This document shows, piece after piece, positions 55,030 through 64,000 of a DNA stretch of 64,000 nt. The notes beneath the pieces were generated by a model. That model was not told the origin of the DNA, ran no database searches, and saw only the letters and a list, made by a program, of their open reading frames with translations. Each line of letters begins with the position of its first letter. Position 1 is the stretch's first letter. This DNA is from Berghia stephanieae (taxonomy: Eukaryota > Mollusca > Gastropoda > Nudibranchia > Aeolidiidae): the NCBI GenBank assembly GCA_034508935.3, contig CM067453.1:1341534-1405533 (forward strand). Reading direction: 5' to 3'. The translations under genes and the position numbers were made by a program.

Positions 55030-58000
55030 AGCAGTATTGCAGACTGCTACGGTCACAGTCTGGAACTACAACAAAAGCCATGGACAGGCAACGATTTTAT
55101 TCGACAGTGGCTCGGACAGAAGTTATATAAGAAAATCTGTAATTAAGGATTTAGGACTGAAGTCGGTTGGAAAGGAAAATGTTTCTGTTGCTCTTTTCGG
55201 ACAATCCAAACCCAACAAGCCCCAGATTAGAGATAAATTTAAACTGTGTTTAAAAACCACTTCTGATGAAATACAGGAAATGATTGTCACTGAGTCACCA
55301 GAGATCTGTGCTCCAATTCGTAAGCACAAATTGCCGCAAGATGTTGCCACCAAAATAAAGGCCAAAGGGCTAAAACTGGTGGATGGATCACTGGTGAATC
55401 ATGACAGTCAAGTCCACATTGATATATTGATAGGATTAGATCACTTTTGGCAATTTGTAAAGCCTAGTGTTTGTCATATCACGAAATATCTACATGCACA
55501 GGAAACGTTGTTTGGATGGATGCTTTCAGGCTCCTTTGAACAAAATGGTAATCAAGAGAGTCCTCCAAGCTATCAGCTTCTGTGCATGTCAGATATTCCT
55601 GAACATTGTTGTCATCAAATTTGGAATTTAGACACTATTGGTATTAGAGAAAATATTGATAATCATTGTAATACTGACTCTAAGGTTCTTACTGAGTTCA
55701 ATGAATCTGTCAGGTTTGAGGAAGGCAGATATGTCGTGCATCTTCCATGGAAGGCAGATCACAAAGAAAAACCGAATGAAAACATGTCGCAGGCGGTGAA
55801 GAGGTCGAACACTCTCATGAAACGATTGGGTAGGGACCCATCACTAGAGACAGGTTATAATGAGGTCATTCAGGACATGGAAAGGAATGGCATTGTCCAT
55901 GAGATTCCAGTGGATGAAATGATTACTTCGAACCCGGTGTTTTATTTGCCGCATAGACCTGTGGTTAGAGAGGACAGTACAACTATTAAAATAAGGCCTG
56001 TTTTCGATGCCTCAGCAAAGGGTTCGAACGGTTTATCTCTTAATGATTGCATGGAAACTGGACCAAATCTCCTCCCAAACTTGACAGAAATCATGTTACG
56101 CTTCCGAAGGTGGAAGTATGGGCTGACGGCTGACATCTCTAAAGCCTTTCATCAGATCAAAATTGTCAAAGAAGACCAAGATGTACATAGATTTATCTGG
56201 GATGTAAGGGGACAGAGAAGGGTAATGAGATTCGATCGTGTCATTTTCGGTAACGCAAGTAGCCCGTTTCTCCTGAATGCCACGATTCAATGTCATTTGA
56301 GAAAGTTTGAACCGTCAAGGGTAGTGAATGAACTCATAGATAATTTGTATGTTGATGACTGGTTGTCTGGCGCTGACACAGAGGAAGAACTTGAGCAAAT
56401 GGCAAGTTTGGCAAGTGAAATAATGAAAAGGGGAAGTTTTCCTCTCAGTACATGGGGAGCAAGCTCTTCATTTGTGTCACTTGCTAGAAAGAGTTGTTTT
56501 GATTTTGAGAATGGTTCAGCCATAATTACCCCAACCATTAAGATCCTTGGCATGCACTGGGATGCCAATGAAGACTATTTCTTTTTTCGAGCCGACCCAA
56601 GCTTGGTAGAAAATATCCAATACACGAAAGGCTTGGTTCTGAGCTTCATTGCCAGAATATAAGACCCTTTGGGATTCTTGAACCCCTTCACTGTTTTGAT
56701 AAAGATCATGTTCCAAGATTTGTGGCGTATGGGATTGCAGTGGGATGATCCTCTGCCGTATGAGTTACAGAACAAAATGTCAGCCTGGGCAAATGGGTTT
56801 AGTGACATCAGTAAGTGGAAAGTTCCGCGTTGTTTCTCTGTTTACTCATGGGGAGGTTGCAGAGACATGAAATTACTTTGTTTTTCTGATGCTTCAGAAA
56901 GGGCGTATGGGTGTTGTATTTACTTGGAGATACATGAGAAGGAATGTAAGAAAATTTCTTTGGTTGTCTCTAGAGCTCGAGTTGCTCCGTTGAAGAAAAT
57001 AACTTTACCTAGATTGGAATTGTTAGGAGCATTGCTTGTTGCTAGATTACTTTCCTTTGTTAAAAATGCATTGAAGTTACCTTTTGATATTGCTTACTCA
57101 TGTTTTACTGATTCTAATATTGTTTTGCATTGGATCAAGGCTGATCCACAGAGATGGAAACAATTTGTAAGAAACCGAGTCACAGAGATACAAACTCTGA
57201 CTAGCCCTTCGAACTGGAGTCACATTTCTGGGAAAAAGAACCCGGCTGATCTATTGACCCGTGGTGTCTCTGCTAATGAGCTCACGAATTCTGTTGAATG
57301 GCTCCAAGGTGTTGAAAACCTAGAGATTATGGATTCGAACACTGATAACGGTTCCAATGATGAAAGGATTTCCCATGAAGAAGAAGTGCATTTGGAAAGA
57401 GTGCGCTCATGTCAGCCTGCTCTACTCACTTTGCAACAACAAACGCAAGAGCAGGTCATAGATTTTGAAAAGTTTAGTCAATACCCCAAAATCATCAAGG
57501 TCATGGGATGGGTCTTAAGATTCATTAACAACCTGAAATCTTCAGTTTCCTCAAAGGAACTGAACACACTACCAGTTCTAAAGTCTGATGAACTAAAAGG
57601 GACAAATGTTCATGTACTAAAGCTTGTACAGAGAGAAAGTTATCACAAAGAGATAAATTGTCTCATTGATGGGAAGGTGATACCCAAGAAATCACCACTT
57701 CACAAACTATCCCCTATCCTTGATGAAGACGGGTTATTGAGAGTGTCTGGTAGATTAGAAATGTCTAGAGATTACACGTTTGATGAAAAAACACCCCATT
57801 GTACTCCCTAAATGCCATTTTTCATTATTGCTTGTTAGATTTCAACATGTGCTGTTAAAGCACGCAGGAGTACCTACTTTGCTAACTTCCCTTAGAAACA
57901 ATTATTGGATATTCAGTTTGAGAGTGTTTGCTAAGAATGTGTGTAAAAGATGTGTGATTTGTCAAAGACACGACTCTAGACCGTGTAACCAGACTGTTGC

Positions 58001-58973
58001 CCCTTTGCCATCTGACAGGATCAGTAGATCGAACCCATTTTCTATAGTGGGAGTGGACCATGCAGGTCCTGTTTATTGTTCAGACATGTGTGAAAAGAAG
58101 TATTACATTTTACTGTTCACTTGTGGGGTCATAATGGCTATACATCTTGAACTTGTACCATCGCTCTCACTAGCTGACTTCTTGTTGGCATATAGACGAT
58201 TTGTAGCTAGAAGAGGGATCCCTGCTGTAATCTACTCTGATAATGCTAAAACCTTCATAGCTGCTAGCGAATGTCTTGTCAAACAATTTGGGCCTGCTGC
58301 GCCCTCATGGAAGTTTAGTATTCCTTTAGCTCCCTGGTATGGCGGGTGGTGGGAGAGACTAGTGAGGTCAATTAAATCTGCGTTGAGAAAATCAGTAGGA
58401 AGAAATCCTGTGAATCTAGCTGAGTTAGAAACACTACTGGTTGAGATAGAAGCTTGTGTGAACTCTAGACCATTAACTTACGTGGAGGAACACAGTGGGC
58501 CGCTGACTCCTTCACATTTCTTGGTGGGCAGAAATTCTCCATTCAGTACTGTACGAGCTGGGATTGGGCCACAAAATGAAGAGGAGTTTTGTTTTCTTGA
58601 TAATGAGCGCAGACTTGTTTTAGAGAAGTTTTGGTGCATTTGGAGTGAAGATTATGTGAGAAATCTCCCATCCTTGGGGAATGGGAAAAGTAAAGTTGGT
58701 CTTGAAAAGGGATCCATTGTGCTCATTAGGGAGGAAAATAAACCTCGATTAAAGTGGCCTATGGGTAAAATCACTAAACTTATCCTCAGCAAGGACGGTT
58801 TGGTCAGAGCAGCCACGATTCGGACTGAAAGAGGAGATTTAGTAAGAGCTGTCAAAAGACTTCATAAGCTTGAAGTTTCAGAAACAGTCTCAAATAAAGA
58901 ACCCGAAACGACCGTTGGTGCCCGGTCTAAGAGTGGTAGATTGATTAGACCTCCAACTATGTTGAATTTGTAA
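55030..58973 (+). mobile_element. pol region of the BEL/Pao element
   Basis: Protease (ILFDSGSDRSYI near 55100); reverse transcriptase (about 55900-56600, IRPVFDASAKGSNG, LTADISKAFHQIKI, NLYVDDWLSGADT); RNase H-like region (about 56870-57250, LCFSDASERAYGCC, ADLLTRG); integrase zinc finger and core (about 57840-58500, CKRCVICQRHDSRPC, VGVDHAGPVYC, YSDNAKTFIA); C-terminal BEL-type domain (LKWPMGKITKLILSKDG). The reading is interrupted. Confidence 0.88.
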
Positions 58974-59634
58974 CTTGTTATATCATAGTCATTGGCTTAT
59001 GTAACATTTTCTTCGCCAGTTTTATCGGATGATGAATGGCCTTATTTTAATTTTTTTTTTTTTTAATTTTAATTCTAAAGATTCTTTTGATTTGATTTGG
59101 ATGTTTGATATTACTTGTTTAAGTTTGATATCTGAGTGAATATGATGATGCTTTATGTGTCTTAATAACTACACGTATCATGTAGGTTGACTCAATTTAA
59201 ATGCCTTGTTTAATTATATTATGATCATGATAGTCAATGGGACCAATTAGGACCCCGAGCTTAAAATATAAATGCAAATTCATTTTCTTTTCTCCATATT
59301 TTGCTAATTTCCACTTTCTCTTGGGTAGAAATCCCTCTTTCTATGTATGGACAATAAGTTGAGTTATTCATTTAATATACTACTATTAACTTTATGATCA
59401 CTTATGCACTCAATTTGTGTACTATTACTATTATTCTTATGATTTCATGTTATTATTCCCATGTCAATTCGCTGTTATGATTTATTTGTTTGCGAAGTAC
59501 TTTTACCTTATAAGAATGGGTTAATGAGTGGATTTATGACAAAGTGCAAACCTCATTTGATTATCAATTCCCAAACTTCATGTCTTGGTTCCTACTATGC
59601 TGGCCTATTGATGGCACAGGCCAGGGGCGGGGAG

Positions 59635-59844
59635 TGTTGAAAATATGTACTCAAAACCAATCTAATTGTTACCTCCCTTTTTTGGCGCCTTGCGCATGAC
59701 TGTTGAGTAGTGGGCGAAAAGGTTGACCTTGACCGGCAATCGGCTGTTGTTGTTTTTTTGGATGGAAAGTTGATCATTATCAAGAATAAAATGCTGAAAC
59801 TCGCTGACTCGTCGTTGTTTTATGTGTTGTAACACATTTATTAT
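59635..59844 (+). repeat. 3' LTR of the BEL/Pao element
   Basis: 210 bp copy of the 5' LTR, followed by the duplicated target ataaa. Preceded by a purine-rich tract (ccaggggcggggag). Confidence 0.9.
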
Positions 59845-59960
59845 ATAAATGATATAACAATAGAAGACTGTGAAAAGGCTTGCTCCAACCTTCGCAAACT
59901 GAAGGAAAATTTCATTTTATTGGATAGAGTGATGCTCGGAGTATTCCCGTAGTCGTTCCA
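59845..59960 (+). CDS. Right part of a possible host exon next to the BEL/Pao insertion
   Basis: The plus strand reads NDITIEDCEKACSNLRKLKE and NFILLDR before unclear sequence. The spaced Cys (DC-x3-AC) and the charged helix followed by FILLD recall the first half of a C-type lectin-like or other small Cys-rich domain. No donor is certain (gtattc at 59940 is possible). If real, the exon is split by the insertion. Confidence 0.35.
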
Positions 59961-60688
59961 TTTCTTCTTTTCATCATTCTCGTCATCAAAATGTGATGAT
60001 TGAGGTGCCCAGAACTTCTTGGTTGTTGTTGTAGTTGTTGTAGTTGTTGTTGTTGTTGTTGTTTTTGTTACTGTTGAACACATGTACATATTGGTGGACA
60101 TACTGTATCATAAATTGATGAATTTCTACTTTTGACCAGTCTACATTAAATTTGTGTATTCCTCATTGGCAAAAACACAAGCTATTTCTATAAATTTATT
60201 AATCAAAATATTATTGGAAGTGCGTAATGTTCACTTTTGTTTGTATTCATAAGTAATATGTATTGATAGTTATAAAATGTAGATGTCTAATATTTAAAAA
60301 TTGCCATTCGTCCTTTCATATTCAAATACTGCACGTATATCGTATATCGTTTAAGTGTCAATTCACCGGACATTCCATTTTAATGAATTCCTTCCAAATG
60401 GATACGCGGAAAATTCATAACTTTGATAATGTAAATCATCTAAGACTTCCGACCATTACCTGTAATCCATATTTTAATATAGCTGAAATACGCCAAATCA
60501 TTTTCTATTGTTTGAAGATTATGAAAAAATCCTTCTTATTCAAGACAAATTCAATTTTTGCAGCTGTGCATTGAGTGACATCTGCGAAAACGAAGAAAAA
60601 GACGCGCCACTTATTAAAAATTTGACTTTAATTATAATAGACATGAAATGGTGTTTTAGTCCTTGCTATTGCCTCTACGACTATGTGG
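59960..60688. other. Unassigned sequence with a TTG repeat
   Basis: A TTG run lies at 60018-60062. A possible exon after tttttgcag at 60562 reads CALSDICENEEKDAPLIKNL, but it lacks a recognised domain. Confidence 0.35.
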
Positions 60689-60689
60689 T

Positions 60690-60968
60690 CTAGTGGTATG
60701 ACACTCGCTTTCGGATCGGAAGGTGCTGTGTTCGAGCCTCGCTAAGCGCCTAGTTGAGCCTTGAAAAAGGCTCTTTACTCACATTCGTACTCAGGTGTAA
60801 AATAAGTACCCGGCCGTCAACGGCGTTGTCTATATCGGAAGAAAATTGTAAGATCGCCTAACAAGCGTTAGGTCTCGTTCTAATTGTTAGGTGTTGCTGT
60901 TGGTCAAGGGACCGTTTGTAAAGTGCTGTGTGCACATTTAGTGGATATTGCGCTTTATAAAAGTTCTT
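60690..60968 (+). mobile_element. SINE family B copy
   Basis: tgtggtctagtggtatgaca (box A), ggtgctgtgttcgagcctcg (box B), ctcaggtgtaaaataagtac, cctaacaagcgttaggtctc and tail tagtggatattgcgctttat. Confidence 0.85.
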
Positions 60969-61154
60969 GTTTTTATTCAATTACATGACGATAACACGTA
61001 AACGTTGCTAATTTTTACTAAATTATAGACCTTTGAACATATAAAATACAGTCTTAGACTCTTATTCTCCCTGCAATAGTGTAAGAAAACACTGAACAAG
61101 TATTTGTATATTATGTGTAATGTAACTAATTGTGATTTTAAACAATACTAAATA

Positions 61155-61345
61155 AAATAAAATTGCTTTTGTTCATCCCATATATGGGAACTTTGTCTCT
61201 AGGGTCTATTCCAACGGAAGACAGTGCAGCGCCGCAAATTGAGCTAGAGCGAGGGTGACTTGCTCAAGGCCACACAACACGGTGATTGATGATCGAACTC
61301 GGTACGAAACAAAGACCGTACCGCTGAGCCAAGCTGCCCCCCTCC
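61155..61345 (-). mobile_element. SINE family A copy
   Basis: Read reversed: ggcagcttggctcagcggta, gtaccgagttcgatcatcaa, gctcaatttgcggcgctgca and tail tgggatgaacaaaag. Confidence 0.8.
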
Positions 61346-61486
61346 CCACTGTAGTGAGCAAGGGGCATCCAAGTCTAAATCTATATATTATATAAATGCA
61401 AAACTCTATAATTTGGTAGTAAAGCCAAAATCTTTGACGTTTTATCGTGATCTATTATCTACAATACACCATTATGAAAGGGCATT

Positions 61487-61783
<297 letters not shown>

Positions 61784-61869
61784 TACTTTATTCATCCAAA
61801 AAATGGAAATTCTGTTACAGACATGGTATGCATAAAAATGTATAAATATAAAGTTAAGAATTTATGGCC

Positions 61870-61875
<6 letters not shown>

Positions 61876-61932
<57 letters not shown>
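61876..61932. repeat. (TA)n microsatellite
   Basis: About 28 TA units. Confidence 0.95.
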
Positions 61933-61937
<5 letters not shown>

Positions 61938-62120
61938 TGTATAAATATAGAAAAAATAATTAATAGCGACACTTTATATATTAATTTTATAAATTGAGAC
62001 AAATCATTCTTGTGGCCTCTAGTCCAAACTTGTATGTGTATATTTTTTAACTATTTAATTTAAATCAATAAAATTAATATTCTTATAATAATAACAATGG
62101 ACAGGAAAAGCTCCTTTCCC

Positions 62121-62575
62121 GTAAATGTTTAAAAAAGGCATTTAAATAAACAGATGTAGACTAAATCGCATTTCATTTTGTACCCGTAAATGTTTAAAAA
62201 AGGCATTTAAATAAACAGATGTAGACTAAATCGCATTTCATTTTGTACCCGTAAATGTTTAAAAAAGGCATTTAAATAAACAGATGTAGACTAAATCGCA
62301 TTTCATTTTGTACCCGTAAATGTTTAAAAAAGGCATTTAAATAAACAGATGTAGACTAAATCGCATTTCATTTTGTACCCGTAAATGTTTAAAAAAGGCA
62401 TTTAAATAAACAGATGTAGACTAAATCGCATTTCATTTTGTACCCGTAAATGTTTAAAAAAGGCATTTAAATAAACAGATGTAGACTAAATCGCATTTCA
62501 TTTTGTACCCGTAAATGTTTAAAAAAGGCATTTAAATAAACAGATGTAGACTAAATCGCATTTCATTTTGTACCC
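62121..62575. repeat. Perfect tandem array, 65 bp x 7
   Basis: Seven head-to-tail units start gtaaatgtttaaaaaaggca at 62121, 62186, 62251, 62316, 62381, 62446 and 62511. No difference between units was seen by eye. Each unit also holds aacagatgtagactaaatcg. It is AT-rich, non-coding and recently amplified. Confidence 0.95.
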
Positions 62576-62689
62576 GAAGAAATCCCAAAAGATCTTGTTG
62601 AAAAACAAAGTGATATTCAAGATGATTTAACATTTTTGTGACCTAAGTTATTATGACTTATCAACATTTTTTAAAAATTGAGCAGGAAT

Positions 62690-62906
62690 AATATAACACA
62701 ATACCCACTAACTGTGCGCAGAGCTCTTTACAAATATTCCCTAACCAACACTTAACATGCAAGACAAGAGATGACACCTGTTAGGCGATTTTATTTTTTT
62801 CCCCACATAGTCAGTACTGTTAACGATCAGGTACTTATTTTACACCTGAGTGCGGTGGGACTAATTTGAATAAAGAGCCTCTTCCAAGGACTTAACAATA
62901 CGCAGT
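62690..62906 (-). mobile_element. SINE family B copy, reversed, head lost
   Basis: acacaatacccactaactgt, gagctctttacaaatattcc, gagatgacacctgttaggcg and cttattttacacctgagtgc; it runs into an ATT tract where the tRNA-like head should be. Confidence 0.75.
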
Positions 62907-62918
62907 GAATCATTATTA

Positions 62919-63007
<89 letters not shown>

Positions 63008-63018
63008 GTCGTTATTAC

Positions 63019-63115
<97 letters not shown>
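62907..63115. repeat. (ATT)n tract
   Basis: About 210 bp of ATT repeats with small interruptions. Confidence 0.95.
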
Positions 63116-63169
63116 GATTATTATTATATATAATATATATACTTTATATTGTTCTTATCACCAGTTCCA

Positions 63170-63290
63170 TTCTGTTGTTTCTTGTTTGTTTTGTTGTTGT
63201 TGTTTTGTTTTGTTAATTTGATTGGATTTATTTGTTTTGTTTTGTTTTTTGTTGTTGTTTTGTTTGTTTGTTTGTTTGTTTTTGTTTTCA
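63170..63290. repeat. T-rich gttttgtt low-complexity tract
   Basis: Irregular gtttt and gttt repeats, no gene. Confidence 0.85.
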
Positions 63291-63474
63291 ATCAATATTT
63301 CCATACCCTGGGGTCTTGTTCTACTCACCGAATTCTGAGATTCTCCAGACTTTATAACGTAAATCTGTGTACAAATCAAGTCAGCCAAAAATGTCACCAA
63401 CTGCAGTCAGTGTGAATCGAATCTAAGGCTATGACGGTTGGTAGCAGGTGACACCTGTATATATATACACATAT

Positions 63475-63760
63475 GAACAGGGGACGAAGTGGCCGAAAGG
63501 TTAAGGCATTGCATTGTGACCCGGAAGGACACGGGCTCGAGCCCCGCTTCAGGCACTTTCGTTTTTTTTTTTGTTTTTTTTTTTGTCCTTGAGCAAGATT
63601 ATTAACCCCCAATTTGCTCACTTGGACAACATGGGTGATTCCTGTTGACATCAGACATCTTGTTTGATGAGTTATCGATATTCCTTCGTGGAATGCCGAG
63701 GCGACGATGTCTTATGGTGTCGTGGCGAAAAAGGCATAACTAAATTTTAAATGAACAGTG
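63475..63760 (+). mobile_element. SINE family D with tRNA-Ser/Leu-like head
   Basis: The head reads gacgaagtggccgaaaggtt aaggc (box A, class II tRNA-like) with box B gacacgggctcgagccccgc, then a T-rich linker. The body has ttgctcacttggacaacatg, tgacatcagacatcttg, attccttcgtggaatgccga, gatgtcttatggtgtcgtgg and tail ggcataactaaatt. The anticodon arm is not tRNA-like, so this is a SINE, not a tRNA gene. A headless relative lies at 19950-20120. Confidence 0.7.
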
Positions 63761-64000
63761 TGCGTGTGTGTACCTACCTACTAACTACTATCCTCATTCG
63801 GACAAATCTATTAGTGGATTGGTCTTTATTCAGCTGGCCAGGTAATAGATCAAATCACAGCTTAGATCCCAATATTGACATAGATTTAAGTGACGTAGAG
63901 TTGAAGCGCACACTTTGAACCCATCATTGAATCCACACGGTGTTAGGAAGGAATTAATTAGGTCATAATTATTGAATTTCTACCTTCAACTATTGAGCGT
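63761..64000. other. Unassigned sequence at the right edge
   Basis: No gene or repeat is recognised. Confidence 0.4.

Larger units (their letters stand above)
53006..59844 (+). mobile_element. BEL/Pao LTR retrotransposon (fossil)
   Basis: LTRs of 210 bp (53006-53215 and 59635-59844) begin TGTTGAAAAT. A 5-bp target duplication, ataaa, flanks the element (53001-53005 and 59845-59849). A primer-binding site tggtgccgaaagcggga starts at 53217. The gag-pol order (gag, zinc knuckle, protease, RT with YVDDW, RNase H, integrase) is that of BEL/Pao. The LTRs seem to differ at a single site, so the insertion is very recent, yet the coding region is broken by about three or four interruptions. Confidence 0.92.

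Noticed and set aside
60263-60693. Open frames of 103 and 61 codons as a host gene
   Set aside because: No recognised domain and no convincing splice pair; only noted as possible.
63475-63560. Possible tRNA-Ser or tRNA-Leu gene
   Set aside because: Box A and box B are good, but no proper anticodon arm or acceptor stem pairs, and the body recurs at 19950-20120; it is a SINE head.

Overview
The window is animal nuclear DNA, AT-rich and heavily repeat-laden. It has spliced genes with GT-AG introns, an adhesion-type G protein-coupled receptor (aGPCR), tRNA-headed SINEs, LINEs of several clades, Penelope-like fragments, Tc1 and piggyBac-like DNA elements, a Ty3/gypsy element and a BEL/Pao element. 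The mix fits a marine invertebrate, perhaps a mollusc or another lophotrochozoan. That placement is inference; no species-diagnostic gene is present.

Host genes. The clearest gene is a six-exon aGPCR on the plus strand (23670-33751). Its exons join in phase into 869 codons: signal peptide, C-type lectin-like domain (CTLD) split over three exons, an unidentified Cys-containing module of about 100 residues, then GAIN, GPS and seven transmembrane helices in one exon of 1.8 kb. On the opposite strand at the left edge (7072 down to 1391) lie the first three exons of a paralogue with the same exon phases, running off the window. The two genes are divergent, with starts 16.6 kb apart. A third locus on the minus strand (about 52010 down to 49264) is a DsbA-like thioredoxin-fold gene without the usual active-site cysteines. 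A fourth possible exon, of unknown gene, is interrupted by the BEL/Pao insertion.

Layout. 0-7 kb: minisatellite, paralogue exons, Penelope-like fragment, LINE and Tc1 relics. 7.8-14 kb: a giant inverted repeat with arms of about 2.8 and 3.1 kb and a spacer of about 250 bp, each arm carrying three piggyBac-like MITEs. 14-23.6 kb: LINE, SINE and MITE debris. 23.7-33.8 kb: the aGPCR gene with repeat-filled introns. 34-40 kb: CR1-like LINE with a nested SINE, Penelope-like fragment, RTE LINE. 40-43.8 kb: AT-rich, no gene seen. 43.8-48.1 kb: Ty3/gypsy fossil. 48.5-52.5 kb: RTE fragment, hexamer satellite, DsbA-like gene. 53-59.8 kb: young but broken BEL/Pao element. 60-64 kb: SINEs, ATT tracts, a perfect 65-bp tandem array, another SINE.

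The most interesting system is the divergent pair of lectin-headed adhesion receptors, which probably arose by inverted duplication. The large inverted repeat lies in the shared upstream region between them. All homology calls come from reading motifs by eye; no database search was run.
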